Assembly: GCA_021647465.1 (NCBI GenBank)
Contig: JAKIUQ010000005.1
Location: forward strand, 124,001-188,000
Direction of reading: 5' to 3'
Source of the DNA: Emcibacter sp.
Lineage (GTDB): Bacteria; Pseudomonadota; Alphaproteobacteria; Sphingomonadales; Emcibacteraceae
DNA length: 64,000 nucleotides
Notes under the pieces: model-generated
What the model saw: only the letters and a program-made list of their open reading frames with translations
Databases searched by the model: none
Told to the model about the DNA's origin: nothing
Shown here: positions 52,997-61,952 of the stretch, one piece after another
How the letters are laid out: each line of letters starts with the position of its first letter
Position numbering within the stretch: the first letter of the stretch is position 1
Position numbers and translations under genes: made by a program

Positions 52997-53043
52997 AGTG
53001 TCAAAATTATATTAATTAATAGTGCCAAATTATATTAATTAAT
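52997..53043. repeat. Tandem 23-24 bp repeat upstream of the porin gene
   Basis: Copy 1 (52997-53020, beginning AGTGTCAAAATTATATT) and copy 2 (53021-53043, beginning AGTGCCAAATTATATT) both end in AATTAAT. They lie 84-130 bases before the porin start and could be paired regulator sites or a replication-slippage duplication. Confidence 0.75.
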
Positions 53044-53067
53044 GAGCTATATGAGATATTCGCTTGT

Positions 53068-53397
53068 TTAGTCTTCTGAAATATTTTCTACAGGTAGAGA
53101 GAATTTAACGAGGCCCTTCATTTTATTGGGGTCGATGGGCTTGCCACGCCGCAGGATGCTGATGCGGCCCTGGCGGGCCAGATGTTTGGCCTGTTGTTTG
53201 ACGGCCAGAAAATATTTCCGCCATGCATCTTTGGGACTGTTTTCCCGGGCGCGGTCATCGGCAATTTCAATGGCGATGTCGCGCGGGGCAACAGCCGAAC
53301 CACGTTCAACGGCTCTCATGATATAGAGGATGATGGGGTCTTCCTCTTTTTCAATTTCATTTTCAGAATTTTTATTTTCTTGTGTCATAAGGGGCAT
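53068..53397 (-). CDS. DUF3253-family protein
   Basis: A 109-residue protein with an acidic start and a small winged-helix-like domain: PIILYIMRAVERGSAVAPRDIAIEIADD, WRKYFLAVKQQAKHLARQGRISILRRGKPIDP. This matches DUF3253, of unknown function. ATG 53388 (MTQEN) is an equally plausible start. It lies upstream of the porin on the same strand but 150 bases away. Confidence 0.75.
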   Translation of the reverse strand: MPLMTQENKNSENEIEKEEDPIILYIMRAVERGSAVAPRDIAIEIADDRARENSPKDAWRKYFLAVKQQAKHLARQGRISILRRGKPIDPNKMKGLVKFSLPVENISED

Positions 53398-53491
53398 CTA
53401 TCATGAAAATGTCATGGGGGCCAGATATATTCTTTAATTACGGCGCTAATTCGTTATAAAAGATCGCATAAAAAAATAATCGGGATAATAT

Positions 53492-54103
53492 ATGCCAGTA
53501 ATATATATTTTATGGGGAATTCTGATCGGCGTACTTGTGGCGGCCCCGCTCGGGCCGGTGAATTTAATCTGCATTCGCCGAACGCTTGCCTATAGCAAAC
53601 GTAACGGCTTTACGGTTGGCATGGGGGCGGCGGCGGCAGATACCATATTTGGCGCGATTGCCGCCTTTGGTCTGTCTTCTGTCATGGGGCTGGTGGATGA
53701 GGTTGATGGCTGGTTTAGCCTTGTTGGCGGCAGTATTTTGATTATTCTGAGTATTAATCTCTGGACGAAACATCCTCATTTAAGCGATGTGGAAGACACG
53801 GTTCGGGATCGACTTAAAGGTGCCGCCGGGGCCTTCACGCTCACCATAATGAACCCCATGACTATTTTGGGTTTTGTCGCCTTGTTTGTGGCTCTTGGGC
53901 TTCAGAATATGGAGCCGATAAACGCCGTGGCCATCACGATTGGTATATGTCTGGGGTCAAGCCTGTGGTGGTTTACGATTACAAGCTGTGCGGGATATAT
54001 GAAAAGCCGTCTGTCCGACGAACATTTACTGACCATCAATCGGGTTTCCGCCGTTATTGTTGCCCTGTGCGGTCTTTGGGCCGTCAGCAAATCTCTGTTT
54101 TAA
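53492..54103 (+). CDS. LysE/RhtB-family amino-acid exporter
   Basis: A 203-residue membrane protein with six helices. The family signature near the N-terminus is GVLVAAPLGPVNLICIRRTL, followed by GMGAAAADTIFGAIAAFGL and TLTIMNPMTILGFVALF. It probably exports an amino acid or related small metabolite; substrate unknown. It ends overlapping the convergent cysQ by 4 bases. Confidence 0.85.
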   Translation: MPVIYILWGILIGVLVAAPLGPVNLICIRRTLAYSKRNGFTVGMGAAAADTIFGAIAAFGLSSVMGLVDEVDGWFSLVGGSILIILSINLWTKHPHLSDVEDTVRDRLKGAAGAFTLTIMNPMTILGFVALFVALGLQNMEPINAVAITIGICLGSSLWWFTITSCAGYMKSRLSDEHLLTINRVSAVIVALCGLWAVSKSLF

Positions 54104-54897
54104 AAGATCACTTTGCCGTTTGCGATAAAAAAGCCGTTGTGGAATCCGGGTTTCTGATAGCGAAAAGCGGTGCCGTCCGGATTGATGACAGTGCCGCCCG
54201 CCGCCTTTAAAACAGCGTGACCCGCGCCGGTATCCCATTCCATGGTTGGGCCAAAGCGGGGATAAATATCCGCTTCTCCCGCCGCGACAAGGCAGAATTT
54301 CAGTGAACTTCCGGCCCCGACAATATCCGTGACGCCCAGCTTTTCAAGGAAGGCATCGGTTTTGGAATCCCGGTGTGATTTGCTGGCCACGGCGGTGATG
54401 CCTTTGGCGGGGACATCGCGCACTGAAATGGGCTTTTCCGCGCCAATAAAACGGCCTTCGCGAATATCCATCTGAACGGCATGATTTGGGTCTTTGGCAA
54501 CGAACATGCGGCCCAGAGCAGGGGCATAAACAATACCAAAAGTTGGCTGACCATTTTCTATCAGGGCAATATTTACCGTAAAGTCTGTGCCTTTTTTGAT
54601 AAATTCCTTCGTGCCATCCAAAGGATCAACGAGCCAGAATATATCGGCAACTTCGGGGATGTTTCCGCTGCTGGCCTGTTCTTCGGCAATGATCGGGATG
54701 CCTGGGGCTATCTCTTGCAAATCCCGCAAAATTATGGCTTCCGCTGCCTCGTCTGCCTCGGTAACCGGGGAGGCGTCTTGCTTATAATTAACATCAAAAT
54801 CTTTCGCATAGACGGCCATAATTTTCCGGCCCGCCTCAAGCGTGGTTTCATATAATTTCTCGGCGAATATTTGATAATCAATATTATGTTTTGTCAT
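54100..54897 (-). CDS. cysQ: 3'(2'),5'-bisphosphate nucleotidase
   Basis: A 265-residue inositol-monophosphatase-fold enzyme hydrolysing 3'-phosphoadenosine 5'-phosphate, made during sulfate assimilation. Metal-site motifs are ADEAAEAII...IIAEEQ, WLVDPLDGTKEFIKKGTDF and the C-terminal EWDTGAGHAVLKAAGG. The length is normal for CysQ. Confidence 0.93.
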   Translation of the reverse strand: MTKHNIDYQIFAEKLYETTLEAGRKIMAVYAKDFDVNYKQDASPVTEADEAAEAIILRDLQEIAPGIPIIAEEQASSGNIPEVADIFWLVDPLDGTKEFIKKGTDFTVNIALIENGQPTFGIVYAPALGRMFVAKDPNHAVQMDIREGRFIGAEKPISVRDVPAKGITAVASKSHRDSKTDAFLEKLGVTDIVGAGSSLKFCLVAAGEADIYPRFGPTMEWDTGAGHAVLKAAGGTVINPDGTAFRYQKPGFHNGFFIANGKVIF

Positions 54898-55021
54898 GGT
54901 AATGCCCAGTTTGGTTTTTAGCGAAATTCTTTAGTGAGGTTATTTTTTATTAACCATAGTTGCTATTGTTATTGCCGAATTGCTATTATATGTTCAATCT
55001 GAAATTTGTCATGTTTAAACT

Positions 55022-55057
55022 AATGCCATACTAAACCAATGCCATACTAAACCAATG
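55022..55057. repeat. 16-bp tandem repeat just upstream of chpT
   Basis: AATGCCATACTAAACC occurs at 55022-55037 and 55038-55053, and AATG repeats again at 55054-55057. It ends 14 bases before the chpT ATG, within the leader or promoter. Confidence 0.85.
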
Positions 55058-55071
55058 AAAGTATCTGTTCC

Positions 55072-55707
55072 ATGAATGATGTCGATTTTTCTGCGCTGTT
55101 ATGTTCCCGTCTTTGCCACGATTTAATCAGTCCCGTTGGGGCCATTGCGAATGGGCTTGAAATATTGGTGGATGAAAATGATGAAGTGATGCGTGCAGAA
55201 GTCATGAAGCTGCTGGGTCAGAGCGCAGAGGCGACATCGGCCAGACTTAAATTTTATCGTTTGTCTTTTGGTTCTGCGGGTGGTTTTGGCGAAAAAGTAC
55301 CTTTGAGAGAAGCCGAAAGTGCCATCAAGGGATTATATCTATCGGGCAATATTGACCTGACTTGGCAATCGGATATTGGTGGTATGGATAAAGATGCCAT
55401 GAAAATAATGCTGAATATGGTCTTGCTCGCCGGAGAGAGTCTGTTTCGGGGGGGGGAGATGCTTATCGAGATTAAAGAAGAAGCACCCACTACGCGCGTT
55501 ATGGTGAAGGTTCGGGGAGATAAAATTATTTTCAGTGACCTTATTCGCAAAGCTCTTTTGGGGGAGGTGCCGGATCGTGAAATCGAAGCAAAGACAGCGC
55601 CGGCTTTTCTCGCCGCCAGCGCCGCCCGGAAAATTGGCTGCAAAATACAACATATGATGCAGGATGAACAGAATTTCTCCCTCTATATGTCCTATCAGGA
55701 AAGCTGA
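55072..55707 (+). CDS. chpT: ChpT-like histidine phosphotransferase
   Basis: A 211-residue protein with a DHp-like helix carrying the phosphoacceptor His16 (CSRLCHDLISPVGAIANGLEIL) and a degenerate ATPase-like domain. In Caulobacter ChpT relays phosphate from the kinase CckA to CtrA and CpdR. Here it lies immediately upstream of the chemotaxis operon and 6 kb from ctrA. cckA is not in the window. Confidence 0.88.
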   Translation: MNDVDFSALLCSRLCHDLISPVGAIANGLEILVDENDEVMRAEVMKLLGQSAEATSARLKFYRLSFGSAGGFGEKVPLREAESAIKGLYLSGNIDLTWQSDIGGMDKDAMKIMLNMVLLAGESLFRGGEMLIEIKEEAPTTRVMVKVRGDKIIFSDLIRKALLGEVPDREIEAKTAPAFLAASAARKIGCKIQHMMQDEQNFSLYMSYQES

Positions 55708-55871
55708 AGCTTTAAATAAAAGTTTACATAGCGCAATAAGCCGGTAAATTCTTTTTAATATAATTTTCCAATCATTTTATCCCTTTTTACCCCTTTTTAA
55801 CTCTTTTCCACGATCTTGGATAAGAGTGAAGATATATGACACTTCTTGTCGCGTAAAAAAGGTTGAAAGTT

Positions 55872-58800
55872 ATGGATGATTTACTAAGCGAATTTCTTAC
55901 AGAGACGTCGGAAAGTATTGATGTTGTAGATGTGGAATTGGTGACCCTGGAACAGGACCCAACAAACAAGCCAATATTAGATAATATTTTTCGTCTGGTG
56001 CATACGATTAAAGGCACCTGTGGATTTCTTGGTTTGCCGCGACTTGAAACTGTGGCCCATGCAGGCGAAAATGTTTTGGGTAAATTCCGGGACGGAGAAT
56101 TGGTCGTTACGCCAGGTGCCGTTACTTTGATTTTGGCCGCGCTTGATCGCATTAAAGAAATTCTTGCAGGACTGGAAGCAACCCAGGAAGAGCCAGAGGG
56201 GGATGACAGCGACCTTATCTCTCAATTAAATATTGTGGCTTCGGGCGGTACAATTGATGGGGCGGCACCTGTTGCAGAGAAAGCTGCAGAAGAGGACGAT
56301 ATGGTTCTGCCCGAAATCACGCAATCCACTAATATGTTGCCGGGGCAGGTATCTTTGGAAGAACTTGAAGCGGCCTTTGCGGCGGCACCTGGCCCTGATG
56401 ATGAAGATAATGATGAAAATGTGGCCGCAGAGGAAAGCGCGGAATCTCAGGATGATAACATCTTAACGCGCATTGGCGGGGTTGAGCCGGTAAAGGTTAT
56501 TGTTCATCTTTTCCATAATAGAATTCTTGCAGATGCCACGGTTAAGGGGTTGATGGCAGGCATTAATACCCGTGATAGTAAAGATAAAATGGGGAATTTC
56601 TTCACGGCCTGTCTTAGTGGCAAACAAGATGCTGGCCCAAGTGTATCCGCAGCCTTTGCGGGTTTTATATCCCATGGCATTACCGAAGAACAGAATGAAA
56701 CGATCTGTAAATTACTAACTTCCGTTCTGGAAGAAGTGGATTTGCCGCCCCTCGAAGTTGATGCTTTTGTGGAAACTTATCGGGGAGTTTCTGTGGATAT
56801 CCTTGCCGAAGCACGTGAGGCATCGAAAAACAACAGCAAGAAAGGCAAAGATGCCGCCACCACGGCTAAAAAATCGGGTGAGAATGGTGTCGCAAACCAG
56901 AGTATTCGTGTGAATGTTCAGGTTCTGGAAGATTTGATGACGATGGTCAGCGAACTTGTCCTGACCCGAAATCAATTAATGCAGCTGTTGCGTAATAGTG
57001 ACGACAGTGAATTTTCTATTCCTTTGCAGCGGTTAAGCCAATGTACGACGGAGTTGCAGGAAGGGGTCATGAAAACCCGCATGCAGCCCGTTGGGAATGC
57101 CTGGGCCAAATTGCCCCGTATTATTCGCGATTTACAGCTGGAATTGGATAAAAAAATTGATCTTCAAATGCTGGGCGCTGATACAGAGCTTGATCGGCAG
57201 GTTTTGGAAATGATTAAAGATCCGCTGACCCATATGGTACGTAACTCTGCGGACCATGGGATTGAGATGCCGGCAGATCGTCTCGCAGCAGGTAAAAAAG
57301 AAACCGGAACGGTTCGGCTGAATGCTTTCCATGAAGGCGGCCATATTATTATTGAAATTACGGATGACGGTGCCGGACTTCCCGTTGAAAAATTGAAAGC
57401 CAAAGCGCTGAAAAACGAATTGGCCACGCAGGAAGAGTTGGACGAAATGTCTGACAATCAGATTCAGAGATTTATTTTCCACGCTGGTTTTTCCACGGCG
57501 GAGAAGGTAACGGCTGTATCGGGGCGCGGCGTTGGGATGGATGTTGTTCGATCCAATATTGAGAAAATTGGTGGCACGGTTGACCTTAAATCAATTGAAG
57601 GCAAAGGCACGAGTTTCAGTATTAAAATACCCCTGACACTGGCCATTGTTTCGGCCTTGATCGTGAAATGCCGTGAAGAAAAATTTGCTATTCCGCAAAT
57701 CAGTGTTCTTGAGTTGGTGAGAGCTTCCCATGATTCAGAACATAGAATTGAACATATCAATAATACGCCAGTGCTTCGGCTTCGGGATCGTTTATTACCG
57801 CTCATCAGGTTGGATGAGATATTGGGTATGACGGATGCGGAAACAGATACAGATGAGGCCAAATCGAAAGAGGATTATATTGTTATTTCCCAAGTCGGGA
57901 CATTTACTTTCGGGATCGTGGTGGATCAGGTATTCGATACGGAAGAAATTGTGGTCAAGCCTGTGGCGCCTATCTTAAGAGATTTACATACCTTCGCAGG
58001 GAATACAATTCTTGGGGATGGTAAGGTTATTATGATTCTTGACCCGAATGGTATTGTCAGTCAAATTGGTGATAATATGAATGATACGACTGGTTTCGGC
58101 ATGGAAGAAGAAGAAACACTTAAGAAAACGAAAGACGATAGGGAAGCTATTCTTCTCTTTGGTGCGGGTGGTAATAATTGCCGTGCGGTGCCGCTGTCTC
58201 TTGTGGCGCGCCTTGAAGAAATAGATGTCGCCTCAATTGAGAAATCAGATGGAAAACCCGTGTTTCAATATCGCGGCCGATTGATGCCATTGGTGACGTT
58301 GGATGACAGCTATCAATTGAAAGAAGAAGGCCGTCAGCCCGTACTTGTCTTTACGGACGGTGATAAAACGATGGGCATTGCCGTAGACGAGATTCTTGAT
58401 ATTCTGGAAGATGAAATCGACATTGAACTATCTTCGGGCATTCAGGGGCAGGTGGGAACAGCGGTTATTAATGGTAATGCCACGGAAATAATTGATGTGG
58501 CTCACTATATAGAAAAAGCCTTTGGAACTCTGGGGACGTCAAGCACGTCTGGCCATATGGGTATTAGAGACCAGTCTCATCTTCTCCTCATTGATGACAG
58601 TAAATTCTTCCTCAATATGATTAAGCCATTATTGTCAGCAGCGGGCTATAAAATAACGGCTGTTGATAATGCCGGGGATGCTTTGAGGCTCCGTGAAAAA
58701 GGTCAAGACTTTGATTTGATCATTAGTGATATTGAAATGCCGGACATGGATGGTTTCGGTTTTGCCGAGAAAGTCCGTGAAGGCGGTATTTGGCAGAAAA

Positions 58801-58952
58801 CACCGATGGTTGCCCTGTCCTCTCATCAAACACCGAAAGATTTTGCGCGGGGTAGAGAGGTCGGATTCGATGATTATGTGGTAAAACTTGATCGGGAATC
58901 CCTGATGTCCACTATTGTAGAACAGATTGGCAAGACGCAGAATGCTGCATAA
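55872..58952 (+). CDS. cheA: Chemotaxis histidine kinase CheA with C-terminal receiver
   Basis: A 1026-residue kinase. Domains in order: HPt with phosphoacceptor His44 (VHTIKGTCGFLG); an acidic linker and a P2-like region (to about 320); dimerisation (VLEDLMTMVSELVLTRNQL); HATPase (HMVRNSADHGIEMP, DDGAGLP, GRGVGMDVV, about 380-600); a CheW domain (about 620-740); a second CheW-like domain (about 755-895); and a receiver with DIEMPDMDGFGF. ATG 55872 is chosen over TTG 55863 because AAAAAAGG lies 9 bases before it. It autophosphorylates in response to receptors and feeds CheY and CheB. Confidence 0.94.
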   Translation: MDDLLSEFLTETSESIDVVDVELVTLEQDPTNKPILDNIFRLVHTIKGTCGFLGLPRLETVAHAGENVLGKFRDGELVVTPGAVTLILAALDRIKEILAGLEATQEEPEGDDSDLISQLNIVASGGTIDGAAPVAEKAAEEDDMVLPEITQSTNMLPGQVSLEELEAAFAAAPGPDDEDNDENVAAEESAESQDDNILTRIGGVEPVKVIVHLFHNRILADATVKGLMAGINTRDSKDKMGNFFTACLSGKQDAGPSVSAAFAGFISHGITEEQNETICKLLTSVLEEVDLPPLEVDAFVETYRGVSVDILAEAREASKNNSKKGKDAATTAKKSGENGVANQSIRVNVQVLEDLMTMVSELVLTRNQLMQLLRNSDDSEFSIPLQRLSQCTTELQEGVMKTRMQPVGNAWAKLPRIIRDLQLELDKKIDLQMLGADTELDRQVLEMIKDPLTHMVRNSADHGIEMPADRLAAGKKETGTVRLNAFHEGGHIIIEITDDGAGLPVEKLKAKALKNELATQEELDEMSDNQIQRFIFHAGFSTAEKVTAVSGRGVGMDVVRSNIEKIGGTVDLKSIEGKGTSFSIKIPLTLAIVSALIVKCREEKFAIPQISVLELVRASHDSEHRIEHINNTPVLRLRDRLLPLIRLDEILGMTDAETDTDEAKSKEDYIVISQVGTFTFGIVVDQVFDTEEIVVKPVAPILRDLHTFAGNTILGDGKVIMILDPNGIVSQIGDNMNDTTGFGMEEEETLKKTKDDREAILLFGAGGNNCRAVPLSLVARLEEIDVASIEKSDGKPVFQYRGRLMPLVTLDDSYQLKEEGRQPVLVFTDGDKTMGIAVDEILDILEDEIDIELSSGIQGQVGTAVINGNATEIIDVAHYIEKAFGTLGTSSTSGHMGIRDQSHLLLIDDSKFFLNMIKPLLSAAGYKITAVDNAGDALRLREKGQDFDLIISDIEMPDMDGFGFAEKVREGGIWQKTPMVALSSHQTPKDFARGREVGFDDYVVKLDRESLMSTIVEQIGKTQNAA

Positions 58953-58976
58953 ATATTTCAAAAAAGGTAATATGCT

Positions 58977-59429
58977 ATGAAAAATGAAAATAGAGATTTC
59001 GTGACAATTCGCCTGTCAGGCCAGTTATGTGGTATTCCAATATTATCTGTACATGATGTTTTGTCTGAGCAGACGATTACGGCGGTTCCTCTTGCACCCA
59101 GTGCTGTCGCGGGGGTTTTAAATTTGCGGGGCCGAATTGTTACGGCAATAAACTTGAGGGAACGTTTGGGCCTGGATGACGGGGGTGAGGGCAATGAGAA
59201 TATGAGCATTGTTGTTGAATATGAGGGCGAACCCTATAGTCTTTTGATCGACTCAGTTGGCGATGTTTTATCTTTCCCGGAAGATAAGTTTGAACGCAAT
59301 CCGGTTACTTTGGATGCACGTTGGCAAGGGGTGTCTGAGGGTATTTATCACATGGAAGGTGAATTGCTGGTCATTCTTGATGTGGAAAAGCTATTGAATT
59401 TTGGGACAAGTCAGGCTACGGCTGCCTGA
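58977..59429 (+). CDS. cheW: Chemotaxis adaptor CheW
   Basis: A 150-residue coupling protein linking chemoreceptors to CheA. It is a typical CheW double-barrel: VTIRLSGQLCGIPILSVHDVL, VAGVLNLRGRIVTAINLRERLGL, MSIVVEYEGEPYSLLIDSVGDVL. It starts 24 bases after cheA. Confidence 0.94.
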   Translation: MKNENRDFVTIRLSGQLCGIPILSVHDVLSEQTITAVPLAPSAVAGVLNLRGRIVTAINLRERLGLDDGGEGNENMSIVVEYEGEPYSLLIDSVGDVLSFPEDKFERNPVTLDARWQGVSEGIYHMEGELLVILDVEKLLNFGTSQATAA

Positions 59430-59480
59430 GTTAAATTATAATTAATTATCTGAAAGCAAAAAATTGCTTGGAGAAGAATA

Positions 59481-59846
59481 ATGAAATCCTGTCTCGTTGT
59501 AGATGACTCGAAAGTGATAAGAAAAGTTGCAAGGCGAATTCTGGAAGAATTAGATTTTGATATTCGCGAGGCTGTGGATGGTCAGGATGCGCTGAATGCA
59601 TGTCATGATATGTTGCCGGATGTGGTTCTTTTGGACTGGAATATGCCAGTGATGAATGGATTGGATTTTCTAAAAGCCCTCAGGGCTTCTGACGGCGGGG
59701 ACAAGCCTGTCGTTGTTTTTTGTACGACAGAAAATGATATGAGCCATATCAGCGCCGCAATATCTGCGGGCGCCGATGAATATATTATGAAGCCTTTTGA
59801 TCGCGAAATCATCGAGTCAAAATTTTCTCAGGTAGGATTGATTTAA
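59481..59846 (+). CDS. cheY: CheY-type response regulator
   Basis: A 121-residue single receiver domain. It has the acidic pair Asp8-Asp9 (VVDDSKVIRK), phosphoacceptor Asp52 (LLDWNMPVMNG), Thr in VVFCTTEND and Lys in YIMKPFD. It probably carries the signal from CheA to the flagellar switch, given its place between cheW and cheB. GGAGAAG precedes the ATG. Confidence 0.93.
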   Translation: MKSCLVVDDSKVIRKVARRILEELDFDIREAVDGQDALNACHDMLPDVVLLDWNMPVMNGLDFLKALRASDGGDKPVVVFCTTENDMSHISAAISAGADEYIMKPFDREIIESKFSQVGLI

Positions 59847-60989
59847 GTGCAGACAGCGTCGTTAAAAGAAAAGGATCAAAAGTCAAGATCTGGTCAATAT
59901 CGTGTGATGATTGTCGATGATTCAGCGGTGATCAGAGGATTGATGTCTAAATGGCTTGGTGAAGACCCGGCGATAGAGATCGTTGGTACGGCGGGCAACG
60001 GCGAAATGGCTCTGCTTAGTATGTCACGCTATGATCCGGAAGTTATTATACTTGATATTGAAATGCCCGTTATGGATGGCTTAACGGCCTTGCCAAAAAT
60101 TTTCCAGATAAACCCAAAAGTTAAAGTTGTGATGGCGTCAACCCTGACAAAGCGTAATGCGGAAATCAGCATGAAAGCCCTGTCTTTAGGGGCGTCAGAC
60201 TATGTATCAAAGCCTGATAGTAATCGCGAAGTTGCTTCTTCTCTGAGTTTTCAGGAAGAGCTTATCAGCAAGGTTATCAGTATCGCGGCAGCGAACCGGC
60301 TTAGAAATAACGGCACGGTCTATATAGGTGAAAAAAGCAGCCTTATTGATAAACAATTTACGCCAACCATGAAAATGAGCAAGGCCATTGATACACGCAG
60401 ATTTTCAGGTAATAAAATATCCATTCTGGCCATTGGCAGTTCTACGGGTGGCCCGCAAGCTCTGCTCGATGTGTTGAAAGATTTGGGTAAGGTGAATGTC
60501 CCTATCGTGATAACACAGCATATGCCGGAAACTTTTACAAAAATTTTGGCGAATCATTTAAGTCAATCCACTATGCTTGATTGTAAAGAGGCGGAGGATG
60601 GCGACATTCTCGAAAATGGCAAAGTATATTTGGCCCCCGGCGGCTATCACATGAAGGTTGTTGAAAAAAAAGGACGAAAAATCATTGCACTGAATCAGGA
60701 GCCCGCAGAGAATTTTTGCCGGCCCTCTGTTGAGCCAATGTTCAGAAGTCTTATCGATACTTATGGTTCTGGAGTATTTGCTGTCATACTGACAGGTATG
60801 GGGCATGACGGCCTTGAAGCCAGTGGAAAACTGGTGGAGGCAGGCGGAACCTTAATCGCGCAAGATGAAGAGACAAGTGTTGTTTGGGGAATGCCCGGCG
60901 CGGTAAGCCGTGCAGGGTTATGCAGTGGCATATATCCCCTGAACCAAATTGGCTCAAAAATAAAAGAAAAATTAGTAGGACGGACATAA
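59847..60989 (+). CDS. cheB: Chemotaxis protein-glutamate methylesterase CheB
   Basis: A 380-residue response regulator: receiver (VMIVDDSAVIRG; Asp70 in IILDIEMPVMDG) and C-terminal methylesterase with catalytic Ser in GSSTGGPQAL, His in TQHMPETFTKI and Asp in LTGMGHDGLEA. It removes methyl groups from receptors for adaptation. It starts with GTG directly after the cheY stop, preceded by AGGTAGGA. Confidence 0.94.
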   Translation: MQTASLKEKDQKSRSGQYRVMIVDDSAVIRGLMSKWLGEDPAIEIVGTAGNGEMALLSMSRYDPEVIILDIEMPVMDGLTALPKIFQINPKVKVVMASTLTKRNAEISMKALSLGASDYVSKPDSNREVASSLSFQEELISKVISIAAANRLRNNGTVYIGEKSSLIDKQFTPTMKMSKAIDTRRFSGNKISILAIGSSTGGPQALLDVLKDLGKVNVPIVITQHMPETFTKILANHLSQSTMLDCKEAEDGDILENGKVYLAPGGYHMKVVEKKGRKIIALNQEPAENFCRPSVEPMFRSLIDTYGSGVFAVILTGMGHDGLEASGKLVEAGGTLIAQDEETSVVWGMPGAVSRAGLCSGIYPLNQIGSKIKEKLVGRT

Positions 60990-61825
60990 TGAGAAAAGAA
61001 GATTTTGAACTACTAAGCAAGATCTTGAAAGAAAGATCAGGGCTGGTTCTTTCAGAGGATAAGGTTTATTTGCTGGAAAGCCGCCTTACCCCTATTGCCC
61101 GTAAAAAAGGTATGGAAACACTGGATGACCTGATTAATGAGATTCGGCTGCGGCGTAAGGAAGACTTGCTTCGTGAAGTGACCGACGCAATGACAACAAA
61201 TGAGTCTTTCTTCTTTCGTGATAACACGCCGTTTGATTTATTTAAGGAAGATGTTCTTCCCGCGCTTATGAAAAATAGAGCGAATAAACGGCTTCGTATT
61301 TGGTGCGCGGCGGCATCAACCGGACAGGAGCCTTATTCTTTAGGTATTATTTTAAAAGAAATGGAAGCTCAGCTCAGTGGTTGGACGATTGAAATTATCG
61401 GGACGGACCTGTCCCAGGATGTTCTTGATAAAGCGAAAGCGGGGATTTATTCTCAGTTTGAAGTCCAAAGGGGATTGCCCATCAAGCTATTGATGAAATA
61501 TTTCACGCAAGCGGGTGAAATGTGGCAGATATCGGAAGATATCCGGAATATGGTGGCCTATAAACCTTATAATCTTCTGGATAGTTTTGGCGCATTGGGA
61601 AAGTTTGATGTGATATTCTGCCGTAATGTGTTGATATATTTCCATCAAGAAACAAAAGCGGATGTGTTAAACCGTCTGCGCGAGCAGATGCCCGAAGATG
61701 GGACGTTGTTTTTGGGGGCTGCTGAAACAGTTTTGGGCCTTACGGATAAATTTAAGCCTGTTTCAGGGAAACGGGGGCTTTATAAGACTTCTGATTATAT
61801 GTCCCAAGCTCTGAAAGCGGGATAA
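60989..61825 (+). CDS. cheR: Chemotaxis protein methyltransferase CheR
   Basis: A 278-residue SAM-dependent methyltransferase acting on receptor glutamates. Motifs are MTTNESFFFRD, WCAAASTGQEPYSLGI (SAM loop), IIGTDLSQDVLDKAKAGIYSQFEV and DVIFCRNVLIYF. The ATG overlaps the cheB stop (TAATG). The frame is open upstream to 60884 inside cheB, but MRKEDFELLSKIL at 60989 is the usual CheR start. Confidence 0.94.
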   Translation: MRKEDFELLSKILKERSGLVLSEDKVYLLESRLTPIARKKGMETLDDLINEIRLRRKEDLLREVTDAMTTNESFFFRDNTPFDLFKEDVLPALMKNRANKRLRIWCAAASTGQEPYSLGIILKEMEAQLSGWTIEIIGTDLSQDVLDKAKAGIYSQFEVQRGLPIKLLMKYFTQAGEMWQISEDIRNMVAYKPYNLLDSFGALGKFDVIFCRNVLIYFHQETKADVLNRLREQMPEDGTLFLGAAETVLGLTDKFKPVSGKRGLYKTSDYMSQALKAG

Positions 61826-61873
61826 TCCATATATAAACATCGCTTTAAACGGTCTAAAATGAAAAGATATAAA

Positions 61874-61905
61874 AAGGCCGCGCCTAAGAACTCAGGCGCG
61901 GCCTT
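61874..61905. terminator. Strong bidirectional intrinsic terminator (cheR / ctrA)
   Basis: A perfect 12-bp stem AAGGCCGCGCCT (61874-61885) / AGGCGCGGCCTT (61894-61905) with an 8-base loop. CTCATTTT follows on the plus strand and TTTTTAT on the minus strand. It sits between the converging cheR and ctrA genes and can end both transcripts. Confidence 0.92.
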
Positions 61906-61952
61906 CTCATTTTGGTAAATGTAGAATTTACCGGAGACAATATGTGTATTTA

